A stretch of 64,000 bases of DNA. Source: Nemophila menziesii. Taxonomy: Eukaryota > Streptophyta > Magnoliopsida > Boraginales > Hydrophyllaceae. Positions 22,252-33,289 of the stretch are shown here, in pieces (positions within the stretch are counted from its first letter, which is position 1; each line of letters begins with the position of its first letter). The position numbers and the translations under genes were made by a program. Below the pieces are notes generated by a model. It ran no database searches and was not told the origin of the DNA. It saw nothing but the letters and a program-made list of their open reading frames with translations. The stretch covers positions 13,998,001 through 14,062,000 of the forward strand of contig JARWIR010000008.1 of the NCBI GenBank assembly GCA_029959085.1, given 5' to 3'.

Positions 22252-23788
22252 TGGTGTCGCCTAGGGTGTGATAAAAATAAGATAAATAAAGTCTAGAAAA
22301 CTACGCACTCTCACCCTAGACAGGCACAGTACTGCAAGTATTACAGGACGTATGCAAGTTTTAGTTAGTAAGTTGAGTTCGTTCTCAGGGACTTAAGTGT
22401 GTTATACGAATAGGTAACAATAACGAATAAGCAATAATTAATTGAAAGACAGAAAATAAAAGGAATAGATTTTTGAAATTAATAATTAAACTAGGAAAAT
22501 AAAAGACAATAAAATAAATACGAAGAATATGAGATGAGAAGTACAGCTTAGGTTTTGCTAGTATGCACTAATCCTTCTAATTCTTTCTATTAGATCTAGT
22601 TAATAAGGGAGAATATTAGCTCTTGTATACTTAGTCAGGATTCTAAATTCCCATACCTTAGACCTTGAGAGCGACTAAGGGGGCTACGGACACACCACGA
22701 GGCTGGTTCAAATAGGGTTATTAAGCGCTGCCAAGGCCCTAAGCAATCAATTTCCATACATGGTGATAGTGGTGAAAACATACCCTAATGACTATCTAGT
22801 TAGAATCGGTTTTGTCAGGACTAATATCGACACTAGACGTTATGTGGTGTTTCAATAATTAGACACCCATCTAAGGTGATCATCTAACTACTATTAAGGT
22901 AATCCTAAACGTTGCGCACCGCAAGGAAAACAGTCATTAAATCAAAACACATAAACAAATATAAAGGTAAGCAACTAATATCAATATAAAACATGTAATT
23001 CCCAAAGAAACTTAGATAGAAAGAAATTAAAATTCATAGATTATACATGATGCAAAATCCAAGCTATGGGAGGTTTAGTTCATACTTGAAGGAAATAAAC
23101 TAAAAGAAATAATGAAAGACATCATCTTGCTCTCCACAATAAACTGGAAGAATAAAACCTTAAGAACCAATTACTATGAGGCAAGGATGATTTACAAGTG
23201 ATATAAGGGTGTATTTATAGGTGTTTAGAAGACCTAATTCGTTTTCTTGAAGGAGAGGTTAAGTAATGGACTCCAAGCCCAACTCAAATTCGTAACCCTA
23301 AAAACATGCAATCAGGCCCGTTTTTCTTTTGGTTCTAGCAGCTTCAATTTTTGTCCGTTTGATGCATATGAATATATAAATTCATCGGAAAGATCTTCAA
23401 CTTTGCTCTTGAACTTTTCTCCAAATTCCCCACCGTTTTTGAGATATAAGCTGATTTGTGATCGTAGGTGCAGAAATTCAGGATTAAGGCAGGTTTTCCT
23501 TTTCCATGTTTTTAGCTTTTCTTTCCTTTATATCCAATTACCATGCTTATCTCTTTCCATATCTTGTAGTCTTTGACTTGGACTCTAATTAATCTCCATA
23601 ATTATCTTTAAAGCTTCACACTAAATAAATAATTAAACCCAATATGCTCTAAAAAGAGTATTTTACTAAACCAAGACTCAAAATAGGAAAGTGCACTATT
23701 TCTCAAGAAAATTGACTATTATGACTTCTAAATCACTAAAAATGATGTCTCATACTAATATAAATCTATCACAAATGAGGAGACATCA
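22252..23788 (-). mobile_element. Solo LTR of the first Ty3 family with GTGGT duplication
   Basis: This 1537-bp copy matches the LTR at 2456-3986 from TGGTGTCGCCTAGG to GAGGAGACATCA. It is bracketed by GTGGT at 22247-22251 and 23789-23793, a perfect 5-bp duplication. It formed by LTR-LTR recombination that removed the internal region. A 174-bp block (23295-23468) is unrelated to the corresponding block in the other LTR. Confidence 0.93.
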
Positions 23789-23793
23789 GTGGT

Positions 23794-25310
23794 TCATAAG
23801 GCCTACTTAGGGATGGCTATCAATGAGTAATTTGATCCGGATATTAATCCATAAGATCGAAAAATTGATTTGAAGAATCTGAAGAATATAAAGGTTAAGA
23901 TCCAGGCATTTGATTCTAGGAAGAAGGGCCTTCTTTCAGCCACTTCCTTTCCGACGCAACAGATAACATGTCCATTTACAATCTTGGCTTATACGCGGAC
24001 TTTCTCCCCATTGGGAAGTCACACAAGGAATTCAGACCTAAAGGGGAGGGTCGTGCTCTTGACCAGTCCTCAGATATTTATTCTTCTAGGGTATTCACAT
24101 ATATATCTGAGAGCTAGATATTGTCTAGACGTAATTCAACCATATTCATTGACTCGATGGCGTATTTGCCAAACTCCAAAAAGATAGTTGCTATTGTTTC
24201 TTTAAGTTGGGAATTTGAAGTAGATGGGAGAGTTTTCTTTATGGCTTCAGCCATCACGTACAATTTTTATGTGGTTAATTATTCCTTTCGATCTCATAGG
24301 AATCATGATGTTTTAGGCATATATTCTTTCTGGCTCGAGGGGAAAAAATTCTCAGGTTGGGACCACATGGTTGTGTGTTTGATTCTCACAATCTGCACCA
24401 ACTGGTAGAGTATAAATACTCCAACAATAATCTTTTTTGCATAGGAATCAGAGTAAATACATTAGTGAGTTTGTTGAGATGGTTGCCTAGTATACCAGGG
24501 CAAAGGATGGCTTAACCGAGGCATTTTCTAGGCCTACCGAGGAGACTGCTTTGTACATCGGCGATAAACCTAAAACTAGAAACTAAGTCAGGACGAAAGG
24601 GAGGGTTACTTTGAATGGCCCTCCTACACTCAATTCAGTTCTATGACTGAAGGTATTTTATGACCCGAGAGAGATCTATGGGATTTTAGATTGTATTTAT
24701 AAATCAACACTATGAGATTTACTTCCCACAAGTGTACTGGTCGCCAGGTAGACAATATTTTTATGGTAAAACTAAAATATTTTGCCTAATGACTTGGTGT
24801 CCTTGGTATCTGGTGTACCTAATCTAGCACTAGTGTTAAATCATCCAACATAAATAGTCTATTATTTATAAAAGAGAATTCCATTACAGAAACCAGTGAA
24901 TGACATAAGACAATAAAAATGGTTAAGGAAAGTTCAATTACTTTACCTCATGGCTTAGAAAAATTCATTTTGAGAAGATAAAATTTTAAAGAATAAATGA
25001 CGAAAAAAATATCTAGAGAAAGATATAAATTCACTCCGTCCTGGTATTATCCCCTATTTTAGGAGCATAGATATAATTAGTTTTGTGCCGTCCTAAATTT
25101 CCATTCGAGGATAATGTCACCAAAAATGTTAGACATTCCATGGTGGTGATAGAAAACGATTACTTACCATCTCTTTGAGATAATAAGTACTTTGTTTTAC
25201 ATGGTCAATAAATGACCATAGAGGGTCTTTCCCAAGAAGAGATAACTTTTCGGGAATATAATTAGAGAAATAGATATATATTATTAGCACAAGACTTCAA
25301 CACAAATATG
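23794..25310. other. Unidentified sequence between solo LTR and duplication
   Basis: This continues the sequence interrupted by the solo LTR. An open frame at 24121-24408 (+, 95 codons) has no similarity I recognise and no intron or regulatory support. The stretch is less AT-rich than its surroundings and might be remains of an old element. Confidence 0.4.
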
Positions 25311-28139
25311 CTTCTTCTTGATCTAACATTTGAAAGCGTTAACTACCGATAACTTAGTAAGATTTGGATGAATCAAGAGCAATCCCGGTGTCTACAAGAA
25401 TATTAAGTCTGACGTCAATATATTTTTGTTATCCAAAATATTGAAACCCTTAAGTTTAGAAGATAGAATAATTTCATCGTCCAACATTACATTTTAATGT
25501 CCATACACCTGACTAAAAAGAGTTTTCTTGGTCGTTGAATGAGGGGTGGTAAAATAAGTCAAGAAGACTAGCGCCAGGGTGTCATCCCATATATCACTAG
25601 TATCCTTAAAGAATCTAGCTGGGTCATTCTTGAGGTAAGATTTTATATCTCTACTTGCATATTGCATTGAGATTGGGCCACAAAGAAAATGCTAAGAAAA
25701 CTCTTATGCTCGTCGCACCGGTTCTATAAATCGTCCGAGTCAAATTGGAAGTTGTGAGACGTGATATTATATGAGGCAGTTCAAAATGACATAGGATTTA
25801 ATTCTACACAAGTTTCAATGCAATACTAGATCTAGCAAATGAAACAGTTTGCGCCTCCACCAACAAGGGAAACACATACCTATTACTATAATCAGCTTTT
25901 TCATTATCTAAAATTTATTTTGCATACAATCTAGTACAACAGAGAACTTACTTATTTACAAACCTAAGTCCACAATACCTCTCAAGTATTTCAGTATTCG
26001 GTTATTTTTAGTCAAATTTTCATTACTCAACTTGTATAGAGACTAAGACATTGTTTTTTTAAGTGATAAGTACTGAATCCAGAATAAACAGCTTAACAAA
26101 ACTTATTTTCTTAAAAGATTGTTTCTGACTGAATTAGACTTAAGGTTGTTTTTTAAGTAATAATAACTAAATGTTGACTAATCAACTAAATATGACTTAT
26201 TCTGCTACGAGACAGTGTTTGAATGAATCTAACTTAGTTTAAAATCTTAAGGAAACTACCAGTTAAGAGTCATTCAAATATGAATTAGGTCAGGAAAAAC
26301 AAACGGTTTTATTGATCCAGTGTTTTAATTAACCAGATTAAGATCTCATCAAGTGCAAACAAACACCTCCTTAGCTTGAAATCTTATTGAAACATATTAA
26401 TTAAGAGACATTCAGATGCAAATTGGTTAGAAGAAACAAATTTTTTTACTATTACAGTGTCTTAATAAACCATATTAATATCTCATTAAGATCAAACAAA
26501 CACCCCTTAAGTCTACTTAATACATAGACAATATTTGGTCAAATATAGCTAATCAATAGCATCACACTCTCTATAATATTAGCATATTTATTTTAGAATA
26601 TATCATCCTCTCTACTGAATACTGGAGTCATAGAATTTCACACAAATAAAAATGATAGATATATGAAATTTGAAAATTCTTCTTCTTCTTTATAATTTTA
26701 TTTTATTTGCGTTGAGTTAGGTTAAGTTGGGTTGGATTATATTTTTATTTTGTATAATGGGCTACCCAATTAGGTAGTAATTATATAATATGATTTAAAG
26801 ACAATATATTATTGAAACACATGGATCGTCTAAATGTTTTAGGCGGTTGAATAATCAAGTAAGGTGGTCCACTAATCGGTTGATACCTAAGCAGGCCTTC
26901 TAGATCCCATTAAATTATTTTCCTTTGCATACTTTTTTAGATCACTAGTACTTAAGCTAGATAACATAACTTTCTCCTCATACCTCAATTGGGTATATCC
27001 GAGGGAAAAAAGGGCTGAAGCCTTAACCCTGGGTACATTTTGTGGCCTAGTAAAATAGATATTAATAATCTCAAAGAGAAAAAACCATACACTATGCGCT
27101 TGGAACACTCAGTAAAAATTACTACCATGGCTTAAAGCTAACGGTTGAACATCAAGAATAAATCCACTATTTTCCAAAAAAAGGAAGATAAGGGTACAAT
27201 ACGTTATACAAGGGTGTGCGTCGGTTGAGTTAGGGTAAAAAATGCTCGACCCGCAAACCTTCTGTTCTTGTGCGAGTCTTGAAAAATTAGACACGTACCC
27301 ATCCAATATATTTCATAAACCGTTTCATTTCGGGTGTGGCGGGTTTCGGGTGCATTGCGGGTAACTTGGTAAACGCTTTGAAATTGTATCAAGAATCATT
27401 GAACGAGTCCATATTATTATACAAATAAAATTTATAATAATCAATTTAACTTTAAATCTCCATCTAAACTTAGATAATTTTCAATTTTAGAAAATATAAC
27501 TTGTTAATTCTAATAAATAAATTTAGAAATTTTTGAAAATAAAAATAATATGATAATAGAATATGAAATTAGATTTATTAAATAATATTTTATTGAAAAT
27601 ACGAGAGATTTTAAAAGGAAAGCCAAGCTAAAAAAAGTTTTTAAAAGAGAATGAAGAGAAAGAGGAATGTAGAGTGAAACAACATGATCTCTATAATTTT
27701 GTTTAATCAAATAAGCAAGATGAATTTCTATATCAATAAATGATTGGGAGTTATACATGAATCTCAAATAAGGTTTCCAAGACTTTCGTGAGGACCACCT
27801 GTGATACCAAGGACTTATTAAAAAACTATTTTAAAAGTTTTGTGGCTTTACTAGTAACTTGTTAAAGTTGAGGCTCAAGGTAGTTTAAAAATTTAAGGAC
27901 TAAAGGATAATTTAGATATTATATATTATTCAAGTTTATAAGTGTGTGGTAGAGGTTAAAGATTTTAAAAAAAGAGGGTGAATGAGACATAGGGTCTTGG
28001 AAACAGATTTTATTCTCTATAAAGAGAGGAATAAATCTTAATTTTTCCAAGGGACCTCAAGGTTTGACCAAATACTAAATTACCCTTACTAACACTAAAA
28101 CACAAAATGAGTGATATCACTGTTCATCTCTCTCCACTA

Positions 28140-28260
28140 CCCACCTATCACCGACCTCCGACCTCTGACCTCCGACCACCTACCTCCGACCTCTGATCTC
28201 CGATCACCGATCTTCGATCACCAGCCTCCGACCACCGACCTCCGATCTCCGACCACCGGA
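28140..28260 (+). repeat. CCGACCTCCGACCACC simple-repeat tract
   Basis: About a dozen degenerate hexa/heptamer units based on CCGACCT and CCGACCA. A shorter version occurs at 35452-35490 in the sister element P2. Confidence 0.85.
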
Positions 28261-28274
28261 AAAAACATAGAGTA

Positions 28275-28485
28275 TCGACAAAAATTGATGAGTACTCGTA
28301 AAAATTGCTGAGTATTCATAAGAATTGTTGAGTACTCATAAAAATTGTTGAGTACTCTATAAAAATTGTTGAGTACTCTTTATCAAAATGATGAGTACTC
28401 TATATAAATCAATGAGTACTCTAAACAATACACTAAGTATTTTATAAAATCAATGAGTATTATAAATTCAATGAGTATTCTATTG
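28275..28485 (+). repeat. Tandem AAAATTGATGAGTACTC repeat
   Basis: Roughly ten units of 20-23 bp with the core (G/A)ATGAGTACTC, increasingly degenerate toward the right. A decayed counterpart lies at 35500-35630 in element P2. Confidence 0.85.
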
Positions 28486-29804
28486 CATTTTACACTAATT
28501 ACAAAAGAAAAAAGAAAATAAACCAAATCCAACAAAAAAGAAAAAAACTACCTAAAACTAGTTTGACTAATCAACCAGATCTCTAAACAAAAAAAAACGC
28601 CAGCTGAATGTTTACACATTGTGTTGACCAGATCTTAAAAAAAGGAAGAAAACTTTTGCATCGAAAAAACGCGACGGAGAAGTGCCTTCGAACGTTGCCG
28701 GAGCTTCTCCTCTTCTCCATGGCACTACGAAACGGAGCGAAGTTTCCATGGAAGGCGGCATAGAGATTCTCAGCAATGCTTCGCCGGATCTGGAAGCTCG
28801 AACGAATGGAGAAGACAACCACCACTCCCGTGAGAAGAAACCGTGCTGGAAAGACAAATGGAGCCTTGGTGCCACTACTCTCGAAGTCGGCGAAGAACCA
28901 CGAACGGCAGCGAAGCTTCCTCGAGCTCAAAGGACTGGTGGTGGTGCTCGGTTTGGGAGGAGGGAGAAGGAAGTCAAAACACAGACGGAGAAGGAAAAAG
29001 AAGAACGCGTCGATGTCACTGTTCGCCAGATTTGTGAGTAGACATGGTTTGGATCTTTTCTGTCGGCGATTTCATGGGAGCTCGGAGCTTTTCTACTGGC
29101 GATTTCATGGTTCTCGTGAAAAAAATGACAATGAAGAGAGAGAAAGAAATATGGAAGTCAGAAGAAAGAGAAATGGGAAATATAAATGATTTTAGGGTTT
29201 AGAAATAATAGTGTTAGTATATATAGTAAATGAAAAACAAAAAGGGGTATAATTGTAATTGGTTTTTTGGATTTTAGTGTTAAATCTGATTGGAGGTCTT
29301 TAGTAAGAAGAGAAGGAAAGAGGGGGTGTCTTCAAGTCCCTATGTCTCATTATCTCAAAAAAGAATAATAAAAAAATGTGGTGGTTGAAGTTACTGATAG
29401 AAAACAAAGAAATAATCAAAACAAAACAAAACAAAACAAAAATAGGAATCAAACGGAAACCCCCAACAGTGAAAGTCCGTAAGAAAAAACCCAACCCAAT
29501 TTTCAATCCTATCCCTTTGATCTCTTATTGTGGTGGATAAAGGAGGATCGTGGATTTAGCTAAAATCAAGGTTGAGGTAAGTCAGACTTTTATTTTTTAT
29601 CGGTTAAATAAATGTGACTATTAATATTGAATTAGTCTATATTAAATTACGAATTGTTAAATATGAGATGTGGCCATACATGAGATAAAATATACATTCT
29701 GATATATGAGTTAGTTGGAATGTACATAGGTGAGTTTGTCATGTCTATATTATTTCTTGTGATCCTTATAGACACGACACCTAAATGACAAGTGAAATTG
29801 TCGA

Positions 29805-29962
29805 GATGTACCATAGGTGGGTCGGTCCAATATGCTTACGAAGTATGATGTACCGTAGGTAGATCGCTCCACTATGGTTAGGTGTTATACTATACCGTAG
29901 GTGGATCGGCCCACTGTGAGTATTTAGTATACTTTGACGTAGGATGATCGGTCCACTACGGG
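29805..29962 (+). repeat. ~45-bp tandem repeat inside the solo LTR
   Basis: Four units built on a GTACCGTAGGTGGATCGGTCCACTA-like core, broken after the fourth by the hAT-like element. The unit resumes at 31511 with ACTACGGGTACTAAGTATAG. Repeats like this are common in LTR promoter regions, but a role here is inference. Confidence 0.8.
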
Positions 29963-30397
29963 CAGGGACGGATCCATGTAAGGCCTAGGGAGGCTTGAGC
30001 CCCCCTGAACCCATAAAATTTATGATACGTTACCGTAATTTTATCTCAGAAAATCATTAACCCCTTTGAACATTTATATAAAAAGTGAATGCACTACAAA
30101 ACATATAAGTGATTGTGTCATAGTGGTTTAGTATTTTACATATTAGAATACGATACAGAGGCTGGGGGTTCGAATTATAGCATTTAGTTTATTTTTTGGG
30201 GTTATTAAAGAAAGCGTCCTCAATGAGTTTCCTAATAATATTTTTAAGCCTTCAATAATTTATTTAATTGAACAATTATTTATAGAAAACATGCCCTTTA
30301 TATTATTTATACCTTTACTACTCTTATTATTAAATATATTATTTTATTTTTAATATAATATGTATTTTTAAATATTAAACAAATAATAGGATACTTT

Positions 30398-30484
30398 TAC
30401 CACCACCACCGTTACCATGTATTTAACCACCACTACAACCACCACAACCATCACCACCTCCACCACCACAACCACCACCACCTG
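30398..30484 (+). repeat. (ACC)n-rich simple sequence
   Basis: Imperfect CCA/ACC triplet array followed by CTA triplets, inside the hAT-like element. Confidence 0.9.
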
Positions 30485-30507
30485 CTACTACTACTACTAT
30501 TTCCATC

Positions 30508-30924
30508 ACACGCGCGCGTCCGTGAACCTTTTTTTTATTCGTCATAACTAATTTTAAAAAAAATCAAAAAATCAAAAAATTTGCATTTTTGGATAAAGCA
30601 AATTAATATATACGTTTATGACTTTTTTTTGAATATTTTGAATATTTTGAATTTTTTTCGCATACATTCATGTTTTAAATAGTGAATTTCATGTTTGCGG
30701 AAAACAATTTCAGTATTTCAAAACATTGAATTTCAGGTTTAAAACATGGAATTTCAGGTTTAAAACATGGAATTTCGTGTCTGCGAATCAAAAAAATATC
30801 AAAAAATTCCGAAAAAAATCATACGTTAATATTAATTTGTCTTATCCAAATATATAAATTTTTTATTTTTTTAGAATTACTTACGATGATTTTTAAAAAA
30901 AAAAATTCACGGACGCGCGCGTGT
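30508..30924. mobile_element. Palindromic MITE with CG-rich termini
   Basis: The left end ACACGCGCGCGTCCGTGAA and the right end TTCACGGACGCGCGCGTGT are perfect inverted repeats. The arms remain complementary inward for over 100 bases, with GAATTTCAGGTTTAAAACATG repeats in the centre. No duplication is evident at the borders. It is related to 17590-17990. Confidence 0.75.
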
Positions 30925-31626
30925 ATTAGTTTTTGTTTTGTGTTTTCTAATTTTTTTTTAATTACTAATTATAGGGGTCGTTTGGAGTGGGGCCATGTTC
31001 TATAAAATATCACCTTTTTTTAAATAAGTTTTCAATTAGGCATTAATCTATAATTGACTCTTATTTTTTTCCTAAATATACATATAATAAAAAATTATTT
31101 CCAAAATAAATTTTGCATTTGATGATAGTATTACGTTGTAATTTATTATTTACATCAATATAATGAATTTATAATGTTTAATTTTTATAAATGAATTATT
31201 TCTTATATTTATAAATTAGAATATTAAAATAACATATGGTATATCAATATAATACTAATGATACTATATAAATTTAGTGTATATAATGGTGTTGGTTTAC
31301 ATATTTTTTGGGTAATTAGGAACCGGTAACTCATCAATTAAGGAGACGATGAACGTAATGGTGTTAGATTATCATATTTGCATTTTAACATTTCTCGTTA
31401 TGTGTGGATGTACCTTATTTTTAGTTCAAAAATCTTCAGAAAGAGTTGATCCCCGAACTTCTATATATTTCAAGTCTCCTCCCTCAATTTAGCTTCCAGA
31501 TCCGCCCCTGACTACGGGTACTAAGTATAGTATTGTATTCCAGCTCTAAATTATGTGGATGCATAGGACCGTAGTGAGACGTATATTATTAGAAAGAGAA
31601 CTGCTATATTGTTGTATGTTTATTTC

Positions 31627-31628
<2 letters not shown>

Positions 31629-31666
<38 letters not shown>
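31629..31666 (+). repeat. (TA)n microsatellite
   Basis: About 19 uninterrupted AT dinucleotides within the solo LTR. Confidence 0.95.
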
Positions 31667-31668
<2 letters not shown>

Positions 31669-32700
31669 TATATGATATGATTTCGCTTATACTGTTTTGC
31701 ATAGATTCCTTGTCATGGGAGAATTTTCGACTGACTGAGCTTCCGTAGCTCATTCGTCAATTTGTTGTGCGGGGGGATGGGCTAGGATATTTCCAAGAAA
31801 GATTGCGCGTAGATTACCGCTAAAATTTTCAGTTCAAGTATTGAACCAATTGTATAAGCGAGTCGAGATATTATTTTTTAATAAAAAAATTAGAAGTGTA
31901 AAATATACAGATATTAGTAAAGTTAAAATTGACGGGTTGTAAATATTCGGATTTTGTTAGGTTGTCTTGCAGGCTTAGGTTGTTGGACTTGAGTTTACGG
32001 CATGTCACGCTTTCAGTTTCGGTGGTGGAAATTCGAGGCGTGACACCACCCGTAAGAAATATCACAAGAAGTCCTAAATCGAAAAAATTCTTTCTCCATC
32101 TAAATCCCGCCAAGTCAATGATAGCATTGTTGACTGCAGTTACATTAATTTTGCGTCGGGTTTCTTTATCTTTTTTGTAAAGCTTGAGTAGAAAAAAAGG
32201 TAACTCCTTTTACATAATATTTTTTTTTTTCTTTGATAAGATTATTGTCAAAGGATCGGTAGATTTTCATATTCAGGTAACGAGATAGGTACAAAATAAA
32301 GGCAAACACTGAATACGAGTGATTGATGAAGCTCGTTACAAGATGTTGAAATCCTGTTTGTATGCATTTATCTCCTAGCTATTACATAAACTCTCCATCT
32401 TTTCGCCTGTAAAAAGCTTCATATTGAAATTCCAATGGAGTATCAAATTTGAATAAAACTTTGCATTTGAAGCTAAAGGGTTCACTTTCAAAGCTCTACA
32501 CTAGATCAAAAACAATCTATTACTCCTTGGGATTTTTAATTCAGAACACATTTAATTATCTCGGAAGTTTTTTTTTTTTTTTTTTTAAATGTCGACTAGG
32601 CAAGTTTGATTTCACAATTTAAGTAAACGAATTTCAGGTTGGGCAGCTCCCTGAACCTTCGAGTCTTACAAGTTTGGGGACAAGAACTTCACGTCTCACT

Positions 32701-32898
32701 TGTTAAATTGCCAACTCAACCAACAGTCCGAACCGTTAGGAGAAGGCATTCTATTAATGAGATTTTATATCTCCAACACGCCCCCTCACGTGCAAGCTCT
32801 CAAGAAGCACGTGCAAATTTTTAAATGGGTGGCGTTGGAGAGACTCGAACCCGGGACCACGGTCTACCGTGGAGCTCTGATACCATGTTAAATTGCCA
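32701..32898 (-). mobile_element. TRIM-like small retroelement, 5' end reduced
   Basis: It is absent from the matching place in copy B (63170-63200). On the minus strand a TGGTATCAGAGC primer-site motif (initiator tRNA-Met type) is followed by about 90 bases. Next come a purine tract GAGGGGGCG and a TGTTGGAGATATAAAATC...TTTAACA repeat of about 80 bases that looks like a short LTR. The 13-mer TGTTAAATTGCCA occurs exactly at both ends. That is either a target duplication or the remnant of a second short LTR. A GGGTTCGAGTCTC stretch also makes a tRNA-derived SINE possible. Confidence 0.5.
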
Positions 32899-32989
32899 TA
32901 GCAGAACTGGAAGCTATATATGTTAAACACTGCAGGCTATGAGACTTCCAAAGCATCTGTGTAAAAGTGTTCGGAAATGCAAAATTACT

Positions 32990-33095
32990 TTAGGTCCCTA
33001 CATTATTATGATAGTAATCTATATTATCGAATTAGTTGCACTATAGGTCCCTACATTATGCAAAAATTGCACTATAGCCTACACAATAGACGCGC
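32990..33095 (+). repeat. Dispersed 'GCACTATAGGTCCCTACATTATGC' repeat, copy A
   Basis: Two to three imperfect units of TTGCACTATAGGTCCCTACA; conserved in copy B at 63258-63360 and in helicase introns 1 and 12. Confidence 0.7.
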
Positions 33096-33289
33096 ACAAT
33101 GAATACGACTAAATGAAGTTGTTGAATACGTTGTTCATTACATAATAAAAGCAAAGCAAACACTATGAAATATTAAACAGATGCTTGGTGTGAAGGAATC
33201 AAATACAATAATTTCTCCATAAACATACTCTTTCACATTCATCTACCTAAGTATCTATTAGTAATATCATCTTCATAATAATTGATGAA

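Larger units (their letters stand above)
27984..29350. mobile_element. Non-autonomous DNA element P1 with captured-looking sequence
   Basis: The ends share GAGACATAGGG(T/A)CTTG in inverted orientation. Inside the ends are GACCAAATACTAAA plus ACCCTTACTAACACTAAA on the left, and a related TAACACTAAAATCC on the right strand. The centre (28640-29110) is far more GC-rich than its surroundings and has open frames but no recognised domain. The same architecture occurs at 35280-36840. Gene-fragment capture as in Pack-MULEs is the best fit. No target duplication could be found, so the superfamily is open. Confidence 0.55.
29963..31510. mobile_element. Non-autonomous hAT-like element with ACTACGGG duplication
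   Basis: The left end CAGGGACGGATC and the right end GATCCGCCCCTG are inverted repeats. ACTACGGG at 29955-29962 and 31511-31518 is a perfect 8-bp duplication, the hAT signature. It has no transposase and contains a palindromic MITE and CCA-rich simple sequence. Confidence 0.88.
27800..32045. mobile_element. Solo LTR (chromovirus-like), nested insertions, CCACC duplication
   Basis: It begins TGTGATACC and ends GGCGTGACA. CCACC flanks it at 27795-27799 and 32046-32050, and copy B has the empty site near 59980. TG...CA ends, a 5-bp duplication and TGTCACGCC-type termini suggest an LTR of a Ty3 chromovirus-like element; the orientation is uncertain. After removing the two inserted elements it would be about 1.3 kb. 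No internal coding domains are present. Confidence 0.7.

Noticed and set aside
24121..24408. Unrecognised 95-codon frame
   Set aside because: No conserved domain, splice sites or regulatory context; noted only in the spacer entry.
28140..28485. Regular repeats that could suggest a CRISPR array
   Set aside because: Units are contiguous and degenerate with no unique spacers, in plant nuclear DNA inside a transposon.
28682..29189. Open frames of 119 and 137 codons in GC-rich sequence
   Set aside because: Overlapping frames on both strands inside element P1 without domain or splice support; treated as cargo, not as a gene.
27984..29350. 9-bp target duplication around P1
   Set aside because: Flanks AGGGTGAAT and ATTATCTCA do not match under several border choices, so no superfamily was assigned.
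32820..32890. Possible tRNA gene around GAACCCGGGACC and TGATACCA
   Set aside because: No cloverleaf can be drawn; the motifs fit a retroelement primer site and B-box-like segment.
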